From: Janibacter endophyticus
GTDB lineage: Bacteria > Actinomycetota > Actinomycetes > Actinomycetales > Dermatophilaceae
DNA: 64,000 nucleotides
Direction of reading: 5' to 3'
Assembly (NCBI RefSeq): GCF_016888335.1
Contig: NZ_JAFEJG010000004.1
Location: forward strand, 1,302,001-1,366,000
Shown here: piece after piece, positions 20,860 to 30,027 of the stretch
Layout: each line of letters starts with the position of its first letter
Numbering within the stretch: position 1 is the stretch's first letter
The notes under the pieces: generated by a model
Databases searched by the model: none
Told to the model about the DNA's origin: nothing
Seen by the model: only the letters and a program-made list of their open reading frames with translations
Translations under genes and position numbers: made by a program

Positions 20860-22314
20860 ATGGCCCTCAACATGCGCGCCCACGAGGCGGGCGCCCTCCA
20901 CGCCGACGGCTACGGCGCGGCCCCGCACTGGCTGCCCTACCCCAACGACGTCATGGAGCTGCTGCCGCAGCTCTGGTCGAAGGGGGTGACCCGGGGTGAC
21001 GACGGTGTCCTCGCCGTGGCGGGGGTGCCGGTGACCCAGATCGCCGAGGAGTTCGGCACGGCGGCGTACGTCCTCGACGAGGACGACTTCCGTTCTCGCG
21101 CAAGGGCGTTCGTCGAGGACTTCACCCGCCCCTTCGTCGCCGTGTGTGGCGGTGCCGATGTCTACTACGCCGGCAAGGCGTTCCTGTGCACCGCAGTGGC
21201 CCGCTGGGTCATGGAGGAGGGGCTCTGCCTCGACGTGTGCTCCGGCGGCGAGCTCGCCGTGGCGCAGCGCGTCGGCTTCCCGGGGGAGCGGATCGGCCTG
21301 CACGGCAACAACAAGAGCGTCGCCGAGATCCGCCAGGCGCTCGAGCACGGCGTCGGCCGGATCGTCGTCGACTCGCTCGAGGAGATCGAGCGGGTCGCCA
21401 CCGTCGCCCGTGAGCTCGGCGTCGTCGCGCCCGTCATGGTGCGCGTCACCGTCGGGGTCGAGGCGCACACCCACGAGTTCATCGCGACGGCGCACGAGGA
21501 CCAGAAGTTCGGCTTCTCGCTCGCGGGCGGCGCCGCGATGGAGGCCGTCGAGGCGATCCTCGCGCAGGGCGACGCCCTCGACCTGCGCGGGCTGCACAGC
21601 CACATCGGCAGCCAGATTTTCGACGTCTCCGGCTTCGAGATCGCCGCCCGCCGCCTCGTCGGCCTGCACGTCGAGGTCGCCGAGCGGCACGGCGTGCACA
21701 TGCCCGAGATGGACCTCGGTGGCGGCTACGGCATCGCGTACACCTCCGAGCACGACCCGATGACCCCCGCGCACCTCGGCGCGGACATGGCCGCGGTGTG
21801 CGACCGGGAGCTCAGGGCGCTGGACGGCGGCACCGGTGAGGCCCCTCGCCCCCGCATCTCCATCGAGCCCGGCCGCGCCATCGTCGGCCCGAGCACCCTG
21901 ACCCTCTACGAGGTCGGCACCGTCAAGCAGGTCCAGGTGACCCACGACGCCGTCCGCGCCTACGTGAGCGTCGACGGCGGCATGAGCGACAACGTGCGCA
22001 CGGCCCTCTACGGCGCCGACTACTCGTGCACCCTCGCGAGCCGGGCCTCGGAGGCCGCCCCGGCGGTGACCCGCGTCGTCGGCAAGCACTGCGAGAGCGG
22101 CGACATCGTCGTCATGGACGAGTTCCTGCCCGCCGACGTCGGCCCCGGCGACCTCATCGCCGTGCCCGGCACGGGCGCCTACTGCCGCAGCCTGTCCAGC
22201 CAGTACAACCACACGCCGCGCCCGCCGGTGATCGCCGTCCGGGACGGGCGTGCTCGCGTCATCGTCCGGCGGGAGACAATCGAGGACATCCTCGCCCTGG
22301 ACGTGGACGAGTGA
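20860..22314 (+). CDS. lysA: Diaminopimelate decarboxylase
   Basis: The last step of lysine synthesis: meso-diaminopimelate to L-lysine and CO2. A 484-residue PLP enzyme of fold type III. DVYYAGKAFL carries the Schiff-base lysine. HSHIGSQIFD, MDLGGGYGI, ISIEPGRAIVG and GKHCESGDIV are the family motifs; the cysteine of HCESGD is the partner active-site residue. It begins 4 bp after the argS stop. The first 30 residues (MALNMRAHEAG) are a little long for the family and a downstream ATG at 20872 is possible. It is probably cotranscribed with hom, thrC and thrB. Confidence 0.96.
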   Translation: MALNMRAHEAGALHADGYGAAPHWLPYPNDVMELLPQLWSKGVTRGDDGVLAVAGVPVTQIAEEFGTAAYVLDEDDFRSRARAFVEDFTRPFVAVCGGADVYYAGKAFLCTAVARWVMEEGLCLDVCSGGELAVAQRVGFPGERIGLHGNNKSVAEIRQALEHGVGRIVVDSLEEIERVATVARELGVVAPVMVRVTVGVEAHTHEFIATAHEDQKFGFSLAGGAAMEAVEAILAQGDALDLRGLHSHIGSQIFDVSGFEIAARRLVGLHVEVAERHGVHMPEMDLGGGYGIAYTSEHDPMTPAHLGADMAAVCDRELRALDGGTGEAPRPRISIEPGRAIVGPSTLTLYEVGTVKQVQVTHDAVRAYVSVDGGMSDNVRTALYGADYSCTLASRASEAAPAVTRVVGKHCESGDIVVMDEFLPADVGPGDLIAVPGTGAYCRSLSSQYNHTPRPPVIAVRDGRARVIVRRETIEDILALDVDE

Positions 22315-22331
22315 CCGGAGGAGCGCAGACC

Positions 22332-23651
22332 ATGGAGACCGACCAGACCCCGCTGCGGGTCGCACTGCTCGGGTGCGGGACCGTCGGCGGTGCCGTGGCC
22401 CAGAAGATCACCCGGCACGGCGACGAGCTCGCCGCCCGGGTCGGCCGCCCGCTCGAGCTCGTCGGCATCGCCGTGCGTCGCGCCGGCCGTGACCGCAGCG
22501 ATCTCGGCATCGACCCGACCCTTTTCACCACCGACGCCGAGGAGCTCGTGACCCGGGCCGACATCGTCGTCGAGGTCATCGGTGGCATCGACCCGGCCCG
22601 CGGCCTCATCCTGCGCGCCATGGAGCACGGCGCGAGCGTCGTCTCGGCCAACAAGGCGCTGCTCGCCGAGGACGGCCCGGCGCTCTACGCGGCCGCCGAC
22701 GCGGCCGGTGTCGACCTCTACTACGAGGCCGCCGTCGCGGGTGCCATCCCGATCCTGCGCCCGATCCACGAGTCCCTCGCGGGCGACGAGATCACCAAGG
22801 TGCTCGGCATCGTCAACGGCACGACGAACTTCGTCCTCGATGCGATGGACACCACCGGCGCGGGCTTCGCCGAGACCGTCGAGCGGGCCCAGGCGCTCGG
22901 CTACGCCGAGGCCGACCCGACCGCCGACGTCGAGGGCTTCGACGCCGCCGCCAAGGCCGCGATCCTCGCCTCCCTCGCCTTCCACACCCGCGTCTCGAGC
23001 GCCGACGTCTACCGCGATGGCATCACCGACGTCACCGCGGGCGACATCCAGGCGGCCCGCGAGATGGGCTGCGTCGTCAAGCTCCTCGCGATCTGCGAGC
23101 GGGTCGAGGGCGAAGGGGGGGAGCCGGGCGTCTCCGTCCGGGTCCACCCGGCGATGATCCCGAGGACCCACCCGCTCGCGTCGGTGCGCGAGGCCTTCAA
23201 CGCCGTCTTCGTCGACGCCGCGGCCGCGGGCGAGCTGATGTTCTACGGCCAGGGCGCCGGGGGAGACCCGACGGCCAGCGCCGTGCTCGGCGACGTCGTC
23301 GCCGTCGCCCGCCACCGCGTCGCCGGTGGTCGCGGCCCGGGCGAGATCGCCTACGCCGACCTGCCGGTCCTGCCGATGGGCTCGGCCCAGACGCGTTACC
23401 ACATCAGCCTCGACGTGGCCGACCGTCCGGGCGTGCTCGCCCAGGTGGCGCGGATCTTCGCCGAGCACGAGGTCTCGATCGAGACGGTGCGCCAGCAGGT
23501 CGTCCCGGACGAGGACGAGCAGGCGCGCGCCTACCTCATCGTCGTCACGCACACCGCCGCCGACGCGGCCCTCTCGGCGACCGTCGACGCGCTCGCCGAC
23601 CTCGAGACCGTCAACGAGGTCACCTCCGTCATGCGTGTGGAAGGAAGCTGA
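22332..23651 (+). CDS. hom: Homoserine dehydrogenase
   Basis: Reduces aspartate semialdehyde to homoserine. 439 residues: NAD(P)-binding [15 protein letters not shown] at about 9-23, then VSANKALLA. The catalytic region is [15 protein letters not shown] with [11 protein letters not shown] and [19 protein letters not shown]-terminal ACT domain ([20 protein letters not shown], from about 355) is the usual site for threonine feedback in Gram-positives. I chose the ATG at 22332 for the GGAGGAG 8 nt upstream. A GTG overlapping the lysA stop is less likely. Confidence 0.96.
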   Translation: METDQTPLRVALLGCGTVGGAVAQKITRHGDELAARVGRPLELVGIAVRRAGRDRSDLGIDPTLFTTDAEELVTRADIVVEVIGGIDPARGLILRAMEHGASVVSANKALLAEDGPALYAAADAAGVDLYYEAAVAGAIPILRPIHESLAGDEITKVLGIVNGTTNFVLDAMDTTGAGFAETVERAQALGYAEADPTADVEGFDAAAKAAILASLAFHTRVSSADVYRDGITDVTAGDIQAAREMGCVVKLLAICERVEGEGGEPGVSVRVHPAMIPRTHPLASVREAFNAVFVDAAAAGELMFYGQGAGGDPTASAVLGDVVAVARHRVAGGRGPGEIAYADLPVLPMGSAQTRYHISLDVADRPGVLAQVARIFAEHEVSIETVRQQVVPDEDEQARAYLIVVTHTAADAALSATVDALADLETVNEVTSVMRVEGS

Positions 23652-23652
23652 C

Positions 23653-24753
23653 ATGGCTCACCAGTGGCGCGGCGTCATCCGCGAGTACGCCGACCGCCTG
23701 CCGATGCTCGACGGCGCCCCGGTCGTCACCCTGCACGAGGGCGGGACCCCCCTCATCGAGGCCGAGCAGCTCTCCGAGCGGGTCGGCGCCCGCGTCCTCG
23801 TGAAGTACGAGGGCCTCAACCCGACCGGCTCCTTCAAGGACCGGGGCATGACGACGGCGATCTCCGTCGCGGCCAAGAACGGCGCCAAGGCCGTCATCTG
23901 CGCCTCCACCGGCAACACCTCGGCCTCGGCCGCGGCATACGCCACCAAGGCCGGCATGACCTGCGCGGTCCTCGTGCCCGAGGGCAAGATCGCGATGGGC
24001 AAGCTGAGCCAGGCGATCGCCCATGGCGCGACCCTGCTCCAGGTCGACGGCAACTTCGACAACTGCCTCGACGTCGCCCGCAAGCTCGCGGAGTCCTACC
24101 CGGTCGAGCTCGTGAACTCGGTCAACCCGGCGCGCATCGAGGGGCAGAAGACCGCCTCCTTCGAGATCGTCGACGCCCTCGGTGACGCCCCGGACATCCA
24201 CGTCCTCCCGGTCGGCAACGCCGGCAACATCACCGCCTACTGGAGGGGCTACCGCGAGTATGCAGCCCCCTTCGCCGGCGTCTCCGGCGAGCTGGCCGCC
24301 GTCTCGACCCGGACCCCGGTCATGTGGGGCTTCCAGGCCGCCGGCGCCGCGCCGCTCGTCAAGGGCCACCCCGTCGACGACCCCGAGACCATCGCGACCG
24401 CGATCCGCATCGGCAACCCCGCGTCGTGGCGTCAGGCCGAGGAGGCCCGCGACGACAGCGGCGGTCTCATCGACTCCGTGACCGACGACGAGATCCTCGA
24501 GGCGCACCGGCTGCTCTCCTCGACCGAGGGGATCTTCGTCGAGCCCGCGAGCGCCGCGAGCATCGCCGGCCTGCTCAAGCAGCACGCCGCCGGCCAGGTC
24601 CCGCAGGGCGCGACGATCGTCTGCACCGTCACCGGCCACGGCCTCAAGGACCCCCAGTGGGCCCTGCGGCTGGCCGACGGCAGCGAGGTCGAGCCGGTCA
24701 AGGTCGCCGCGGAGGCCTACGACGTCGCCGCCGCGCTCGGCCTCGACGGGTGA
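23653..24753 (+). CDS. thrC: Threonine synthase
   Basis: Converts O-phosphohomoserine to threonine. A 366-residue PLP enzyme of fold type [16 protein letters not shown] holds the PLP lysine, and [13 protein letters not shown] binds the phosphate or carboxylate. The [16 protein letters not shown] loop binds the cofactor phosphate, and [11 protein letters not shown] is near the C-terminus. The length matches the short bacterial class (as in Mycobacterium) rather than the long E. coli type. It starts 1 bp after the hom stop, with GGAAGC just upstream. Confidence 0.96.
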   Translation: MAHQWRGVIREYADRLPMLDGAPVVTLHEGGTPLIEAEQLSERVGARVLVKYEGLNPTGSFKDRGMTTAISVAAKNGAKAVICASTGNTSASAAAYATKAGMTCAVLVPEGKIAMGKLSQAIAHGATLLQVDGNFDNCLDVARKLAESYPVELVNSVNPARIEGQKTASFEIVDALGDAPDIHVLPVGNAGNITAYWRGYREYAAPFAGVSGELAAVSTRTPVMWGFQAAGAAPLVKGHPVDDPETIATAIRIGNPASWRQAEEARDDSGGLIDSVTDDEILEAHRLLSSTEGIFVEPASAASIAGLLKQHAAGQVPQGATIVCTVTGHGLKDPQWALRLADGSEVEPVKVAAEAYDVAAALGLDG

Positions 24754-25736
24754 GCCCGGTGGGCGAAGGGGTGCCGCTCACCTGGGAGCAGCCGCGCGTC
24801 GGCGCCCAGGTGGCCGTCCGCGTGCCGGCGAGCAGCGCCAACCTCGGTCCCGGCTTCGACTCCGTCGGCATCGCCCTCGGCGTGTGGGACGAGTGCGTGG
24901 TCACCGTCGTCGAGGAGCCCGGGGTGGTCGTCGAGGTCCACGGCGAAGGGGCGGGAGCCGTCCCCCTCGACGAGACCCACCTCGTCGTCCAGGCGCTGAC
25001 CCAGGTCTTCGCCCGCATCGGCCTCGAGCGGCCCGCCGGGCTGCTCCTGGACTGCCGCAACTCGGTGCCGCACAGCCGAGGTCTCGGCTCGTCCGCGACC
25101 GCGATCGTCACCGGTGCACTCGCCGGTGCCGCCCTCGGATGCCCCCAGGTCACCGCCTTCGCCGACGGTGACGACGCCGTTCGGGACGCGATCCTCGAGG
25201 TCGTCAACGAGGTCGCCAGCGCGATGGAGGGTCACCCCGACAACGCGTCCGCGAGCGTCTACGGCGGCGCGACCGTCTCGGTCATGACGCCCGAGCTGAT
25301 GACCACGCGTCTCCCGCTGCACGCCGACCTCGCCGTCCTCGTGTGCGTGCCGAGCGCCCGGCTGAGCACGGCCCTGGCCCGCAGCGTGCTGCCCGACTCC
25401 GTGCCGCTGGCCGTCGCGGCGCAGAGCACGGCCCGCGGGGCGCTCCTCGTCCACGCGCTGACCCACGACCCGGGCGCGCTGCTCGCGGGCACGGTCGACG
25501 TGCTCCACCAGGAGCAGCGCCGGCCGAGCTACCCCGCCGCGATGGCACTCGTCGACCGGCTCCGCGCGCGTGGTCACGCCGCGACCATCAGCGGTGCCGG
25601 CCCCTCGGTCCTCGTGCTCACGACGACCGGGGCGCTCGACGGCGCCCGCGCCGTCGCGCAGGAGAGCGCGGGGTGGGACGTCATCGCCCCCGGCGTGCCG
25701 TCTGCCGGATGTGCCGTCGACACGGTGGTACATTGA
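24750..25736 (+). CDS. thrB: Homoserine kinase
   Basis: Phosphorylates homoserine for ThrC. A 328-residue GHMP kinase: [18 protein letters not shown] near the N-terminus, the ATP-binding [16 protein letters not shown] loop at about residue 105, and the C-terminal [13 protein letters not shown]. The GTG start overlaps the thrC stop (GTGA). The gene order hom-thrC-thrB before rho matches Rv1294-Rv1297. TACATT near its 3' end may be a -10 box for rho. Confidence 0.95.
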   Translation: MSPVGEGVPLTWEQPRVGAQVAVRVPASSANLGPGFDSVGIALGVWDECVVTVVEEPGVVVEVHGEGAGAVPLDETHLVVQALTQVFARIGLERPAGLLLDCRNSVPHSRGLGSSATAIVTGALAGAALGCPQVTAFADGDDAVRDAILEVVNEVASAMEGHPDNASASVYGGATVSVMTPELMTTRLPLHADLAVLVCVPSARLSTALARSVLPDSVPLAVAAQSTARGALLVHALTHDPGALLAGTVDVLHQEQRRPSYPAAMALVDRLRARGHAATISGAGPSVLVLTTTGALDGARAVAQESAGWDVIAPGVPSAGCAVDTVVH

Positions 25737-25917
25737 GGGTGCTCCACGAGCCCCGGCCGCCATCCGCGCGCTGAGCTGGGCGGAGCTTCTCACCACGAGC
25801 CGTTGCTTGAGCATCAGGCGATGAGCCGTATCCATCAGTGAGTCCCCGCAGTTGACGGGGCCTGGCCCGCCTGCCCGGTGACCCGGCGCAGGCGCGAACG
25901 AGGGGAAAGGATCCTTC
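25737..25917 (+). promoter_or_regulatory. rho leader region
   Basis: A 181-bp gap before rho. TACATT, overlapping the thrB stop (about 25730), could be a -10 box and would give a leader of about 180 nt. In the leader a 6-codon ORF (ATG at 25821, stop ending 25841, MSRIHQ) is possible. AGGGGAAAGG lies 8 nt before the rho GTG. Rho genes are often autoregulated through long leaders; here that is inference. Confidence 0.4.
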
Positions 25918-27783
25918 GTGACCGAGACCACCAACGCCGAGTCCGCGACCGAGCAGGCGCCGCGACGATCGGGTGCCCTGAGCGCCATGCGGATCGCGCA
26001 GCTCCAGCAGCTCGCGAGCAGCATGGGGATCACCGGCACCGCCAAGATGCGCAAGAGCGACCTCGTCGCCGCCATCAAGGCCAAGCAGTCCGGCGCGGGC
26101 GAGAGCCCCGCCACTGCTCCCGAGCGTGCGCCGCGTACCTCCCGTCGCGCCTCCTCGACCGCGCAGAGCGCGCCCGAGTCGGCGCCGGCGGAGCAGCCGG
26201 CGCAGCAGTCGGCTCCCGCCGAGACGCCCGCTCGTGACGAGGCCCCCGCGGCCGAGCAGGCTCGCGGCGACCGGCAGCGTCGCCAGGGTGGCGACGACCG
26301 GCAGCGTGACGACCGCCAGCAGCGCGACGACCGCCAGGGCGGCACCGACCGTCAGGGTGGCCAGCAGGGCAACCGCCAGCAGGGCGGCGACCGCCAGCAG
26401 GGCGGCACCGACCGTCAGGGCGGCAACCCGCAGGGCAACCGCAACCAGGGTGGCCAGCAGGGCAACCAGGGCGGCAACAACGGCCCGTACGACGACGACG
26501 AGCCCGGTGGCCGTCGCCGTCGCAACCGGGGCCGCAACCGCAACCGCGACAAGCGTCGCAGCGGGGGCGCCGGCATGCAGGACGAGGAGATCCAGGTCAA
26601 CGAGGACGACGTCCTCGTGCCGGCCGCGGGCATCCTCGACGTCCTCGACAACTACGCCTTCGTCCGCACGAGCGGCTACCTCCCGGGCAGCAACGACGTC
26701 TACGTGCCGCTCGGCATGGTCAAGCGCAACGGCCTGCGCAAGGGCGACGCCGTCACCGGCAAGGTCCGCACCAGCCAGGACGGCGAGGGCATGCAGACCG
26801 TCGGCGGCAAGAACAACCGCCAGAAGTACAACCCGCTCGTCAGCCTCGACACCGTCAACGGCATGACCCCGGAGGAGGCCAGGCGCCGCCCCGAGTTCGG
26901 CAAGCTGACGCCGCTCTACCCGCAGGACCGCCTGCGCCTCGAGACCGAGCCGGGCATCCTCACGACGCGGATGATCGACCTCGTCGCCCCGATCGGCAAG
27001 GGCCAGCGCGGCCTCATCGTCGCCCCGGCCAAGGCCGGCAAGACGATGGTCATGCAGGCCGTGGCCAACGCGATCACGACGAACAACCCCGAGTGCCACC
27101 TCATGGTCGTCCTCGTCGACGAGCGCCCCGAGGAGGTCACGGACATGCAGCGCGCCGTCAAGGGCGAGGTCATCGCCTCGACCTTCGACCGGCCGGCCGA
27201 CGACCACACGACGGTCGCCGAGCTCGCCATCGAGCGCGCCAAGCGCCTCGTCGAGATGGGGCACGACGTCGTCGTGCTGCTCGACTCGATCACCAAGCTC
27301 GGTCGCGCCTACAACCTCGCCGCCCCGGCGAGCGGGCGCATCCTCTCCGGTGGTGTCGACTCGGCCGCGCTCTACCCGCCGAAGAAGTTCTTCGGCGCCG
27401 CGCGCAACATCGAGCACGGCGGCTCGCTGACCATCCTCGCCACCGCGCTCGTCGAGACCGGCTCGCGGATGGACGAGGTGATCTTCGAGGAGTTCAAGGG
27501 CACCGGCAACATGGAGCTCAAGCTCGACCGTGGACTCGCGAACCGCCGGATCTTCCCGGCCGTCGACATCAACAGCTCCGGCACCCGCCGCGAGGAGATC
27601 CTCCTCGCCCCGGAGGAGCTGAAGATCATGTGGAAGCTGCGCCGCGTCCTCGCGGCCCTCGACCCCCAGCAGGGTGTCGAGCTCCTCATCGACCGCCTCA
27701 AGAAGACCAAGACGAACTACGAGTTCCTCACCCAGGTCGCCCAGACGTCCTCGATCAAGATCGACGACGACGAGCAGGCCTGA
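25918..27783 (+). CDS. rho: Transcription termination factor Rho with long disordered insert
   Basis: A hexameric RNA helicase that ends transcription. 621 residues, about 200 more than the E. coli protein. The N-terminal helical domain (about 20-60) is followed by a Gln/Arg/Gly/Asn-rich low-complexity stretch to about 225, with repeats such as QQGG, DRQGG and GGRRRRNRGRNRNR. The RNA-binding domain (DVLVPAAGILDVLDNYAFVR) starts near 235. Walker A is APAKAGKT at 369-376 with Lys375. Walker B is DVVVLLDSITKLGRAYN, and the Q and R loops are present. Actinobacterial Rho inserts bind RNA. The start is GTG with strong AGGGGAAAGG. Confidence 0.97.
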   Translation: MTETTNAESATEQAPRRSGALSAMRIAQLQQLASSMGITGTAKMRKSDLVAAIKAKQSGAGESPATAPERAPRTSRRASSTAQSAPESAPAEQPAQQSAPAETPARDEAPAAEQARGDRQRRQGGDDRQRDDRQQRDDRQGGTDRQGGQQGNRQQGGDRQQGGTDRQGGNPQGNRNQGGQQGNQGGNNGPYDDDEPGGRRRRNRGRNRNRDKRRSGGAGMQDEEIQVNEDDVLVPAAGILDVLDNYAFVRTSGYLPGSNDVYVPLGMVKRNGLRKGDAVTGKVRTSQDGEGMQTVGGKNNRQKYNPLVSLDTVNGMTPEEARRRPEFGKLTPLYPQDRLRLETEPGILTTRMIDLVAPIGKGQRGLIVAPAKAGKTMVMQAVANAITTNNPECHLMVVLVDERPEEVTDMQRAVKGEVIASTFDRPADDHTTVAELAIERAKRLVEMGHDVVVLLDSITKLGRAYNLAAPASGRILSGGVDSAALYPPKKFFGAARNIEHGGSLTILATALVETGSRMDEVIFEEFKGTGNMELKLDRGLANRRIFPAVDINSSGTRREEILLAPEELKIMWKLRRVLAALDPQQGVELLIDRLKKTKTNYEFLTQVAQTSSIKIDDDEQA

Positions 27784-27799
27784 CCCTCCTTCGCCCAGG

Positions 27800-27893
27800 G
27801 GTCTCGAGGCTCGTCGCAGAGCTCCTCGCACCTCGACCAGCACCCCACGTTGGTCGAGGTGCGGAGGCCGCCCGCGGCCGGAGCCTCGAGACC
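27800..27893. repeat. Inverted pair of TGGTCGAGG-family repeats after rho
   Basis: A copy at 27800-27838 (GGTCTCGAGG to CCTCGACCA) and an opposite copy at 27851-27893 (TGGTCGAGG to CCTCGAGACC) form an inverted pair. It lies between rho and the convergent GNAT gene, where a bidirectional terminator would be expected. Confidence 0.85.
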
Positions 27894-27915
27894 GGCGGAG
27901 GCCCCTTCGTCGTCC

Positions 27916-28458
27916 TCAGTCGCGCGTGAGCCGCACCCGCATCTCGGGGAACTCTGAGGGCGTGAAGCCGAGCCGCTCATAGGTCGGCGCCCCCTCGGCC
28001 GTCGCGTTGAGCGTCACGACCTCGACGTCCGTCGACTCGCGGAACCAGCCGAGGACCGCCTCGACGCACGCCTCGGAGAAGCCGATCCGGCGGTGACCGG
28101 GGAAGGTCACGACGTTGGTCAGCAGACCACCCACGTCACCGGGCCGCTCCGGCGAGGGCATGAGCGGCAGCACCTGACCCATCGCGCACGACACGACCGC
28201 CTCGCCGACGACGCCCACCGCGACGCACACACGCGGGTCGTCGAGGCGCAGCTGGAGCCAGCGTGCGGCGTCGGAGCGCCAGGTCGGGTCGTGCAGCTGC
28301 TCGCTCGAGGTGCCCATCGCCTCGAACATCAGCGCCCGCAGCTCGACGACCGTGCCGATGTCGGCCGGGACCGCCGGGCGGACCACCGAGCCCTCGACCG
28401 GGCCGTCGTGCTCGGCGAAGGGGGAGCGGCGCTCACGGCGAAGGGGTCGTCGGGCCAT
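27916..28458 (-). CDS. GNAT-family N-acetyltransferase
   Basis: A 180-residue acetyltransferase of unknown substrate. The GNAT core begins at VVRPAVPADIGTVVELRALMF. The acetyl-CoA pyrophosphate loop region is VVTFPGHRRIGFSEACVEAVLGWF (a P-G-x-R-R-x-G variant of Q-x-x-G-x-G/A), and the last strands are VVTLNATAEGAPTYERLGF. A basic 20-residue N-terminus precedes the domain. An alternative ATG six codons upstream (28476) is possible; neither has a clear ribosome-binding site. It is convergent with rho and interrupts the syntenic block. Confidence 0.85.
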   Translation of the reverse strand: MARRPLRRERRSPFAEHDGPVEGSVVRPAVPADIGTVVELRALMFEAMGTSSEQLHDPTWRSDAARWLQLRLDDPRVCVAVGVVGEAVVSCAMGQVLPLMPSPERPGDVGGLLTNVVTFPGHRRIGFSEACVEAVLGWFRESTDVEVVTLNATAEGAPTYERLGFTPSEFPEMRVRLTRD

Positions 28459-28658
28459 GCCCGCATGATGCCGCACCCCGCGCGGAATGCCGAGGAGCCC
28501 GCGACGGTTAGGGACAGGGTCAGGTTCTCTGGCAGAATGACCCGCTGGACCGGTTCACGGCTGGCGAGCGCGGGGCGACCCGCAGCCGCACGATCTGCAC
28601 CGCACGACCACTAGATGCGGTGGGTCGGCCGACCCGGATGACATCCAAGGAGACGCAC

Positions 28659-28868
28659 GTGAAGAACATCCACCCGAGCTACGCAGAGACCACGGTCACC
28701 TGCACCTGCGGCAACACGTTCACGACGCGCAGCACCGCGCAGGACGGCCGCATCCGCGCCGAGGTCTGCAGCGCCTGCCACCCCTTCTACACGGGCAAGC
28801 AGAAGCTCATGGACTCCGGCGGCCGCGTCGCCCGCTTCCAGAAGCGCTACGGCCAGGGCGCCAAGTAA
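28659..28868 (+). CDS. rpmE: 50S ribosomal protein L31, zinc-binding type
   Basis: A 69-residue ribosomal protein. [21 protein letters not shown] has the first Cys pair (CTC). [23 protein letters not shown] has CSAC and the conserved HPFYTGK. The four cysteines mark the zinc-containing (C+) form; the zinc-free paralogue is not in the window. The GTG at 28659 has AAGGAG 6-7 nt upstream. A perfect palindrome GGGTCGGCCGACCC (28622-28635) lies just before the ribosome-binding site and could act in translational control. The gene is followed by a strong terminator. Confidence 0.96.
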   Translation: MKNIHPSYAETTVTCTCGNTFTTRSTAQDGRIRAEVCSACHPFYTGKQKLMDSGGRVARFQKRYGQGAK

Positions 28869-28876
28869 CTCACCCG

Positions 28877-28911
28877 ACGCGCCGATCAGCCCTCGTGGCT
28901 GGTCGGCGCGT
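28877..28911 (+). terminator. Terminator after rpmE
   Basis: ACGCGCCGATCAGCC (28877-28891) pairs with GGCTGGTCGGCGCGT (28897-28911) over a 5-nt loop with one G-T pair. TTCGTGTCT follows. It separates rpmE from prfA. Confidence 0.75.
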
Positions 28912-28942
28912 TCGTGTCTCCGCCGAGAAGTAAGGACCCGCC

Positions 28943-30022
28943 GTGCTGGAGTCAGCCCAGAACCTCGTCGACGAGCACGCCGCCCTCGAGGCCCAGCTCG
29001 CCGACCCCGCGGTCGTCGGCGACCCGGACCGGCTGCGGGTCGTGCACACCCGCTACGGCCAGCTCCAGCCGGTCGTCGCCGCGCACGCCGAGTGGGTCGG
29101 TGCCGGGGAGGAACTCGGAGCCGCCCGTGAGCTCGCGGGGGAGGACCCTGCCTTCGCCGAGGAGATCCCGGCCCTGGAGGAGCGCCTCGCGGTCGCCGAG
29201 GACCGGCTGCGCCGGCTGCTCATCCCGCGCGACCCGGACGACGACCGTGACGTGATCCTCGAGGTCAAGGCGGGCGAAGGGGGCGAGGAGAGTGCCCTCT
29301 TTGCCGGCGACCTCCTGCGGATGTACCTGCGTCACGCCGAGCAGCGCGGCTGGCGCACGGAGATCCTCGACGCCACCGAGTCCGACCTCGGCGGCTACAA
29401 GGACGTCCAGGTCGCGATCAGCGCCAAGGGGTCCCCGGCCCCCGGGGAGGCGCCCTGGGCCCGCCTCAAGTACGAAGGGGGGGTCCACCGGGTCCAGCGG
29501 GTCCCGGTGACGGAGAGCCAGGGCCGCATCCACACCTCCGCCGCGGGGGTCTGGGTCATGCCCGACGTCGGCGAGGCCGTCGAGGTCGAGATCACCCCGA
29601 ACGACCTCAAGATCGACGTCTACCGCTCCTCCGGCCCGGGCGGGCAGAGCGTCAACACGACCGACTCCGCGGTCCGCATCACCCACCTGCCCACCGGCAC
29701 GGTCGTCTCGTGCCAGAACGAGAAGTCCCAGCTGCAGAACAAGGAGTCCGCGATGCGCGTGCTCCGGGCCCGGCTGCACCAGCTGGCGCTGGCCGAGAAG
29801 GCAGCCGCCGACGCCGAGGCCCGCGCCGGGCAGGTCCGCACCGTCGACCGCTCCGAGCGGATCCGGACGTACAACTTCCCGGAGAACCGGATCGCCGACC
29901 ACCGCACCGGCTACAAGTCCCACAACCTCGACGCGGTGCTCGACGGCGACCTCGGGCCGGTCATCGACTCGGCCGTCGAGGCGGACGAGGCGGCCCGCCT
30001 CGCCGCGCTCGGCGAGGCCTGA
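28943..30022 (+). CDS. prfA: Peptide chain release factor 1
   Basis: Reads UAA and UAG stop codons and releases the peptide. 359 residues. The tripeptide anticodon region is [16 protein letters not shown], with the P-x-T form of RF1. The catalytic GGQ is in [18 protein letters not shown], and its Gln is methylated by PrmC, encoded next. Length and the C-terminal [24 protein letters not shown] match RF1. The GTG start is preceded by AGTAAGGA. The prfA-prmC pair is conserved and functionally coupled. Confidence 0.96.
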   Translation: MLESAQNLVDEHAALEAQLADPAVVGDPDRLRVVHTRYGQLQPVVAAHAEWVGAGEELGAARELAGEDPAFAEEIPALEERLAVAEDRLRRLLIPRDPDDDRDVILEVKAGEGGEESALFAGDLLRMYLRHAEQRGWRTEILDATESDLGGYKDVQVAISAKGSPAPGEAPWARLKYEGGVHRVQRVPVTESQGRIHTSAAGVWVMPDVGEAVEVEITPNDLKIDVYRSSGPGGQSVNTTDSAVRITHLPTGTVVSCQNEKSQLQNKESAMRVLRARLHQLALAEKAAADAEARAGQVRTVDRSERIRTYNFPENRIADHRTGYKSHNLDAVLDGDLGPVIDSAVEADEAARLAALGEA

Positions 30023-30027
30023 CGGCG

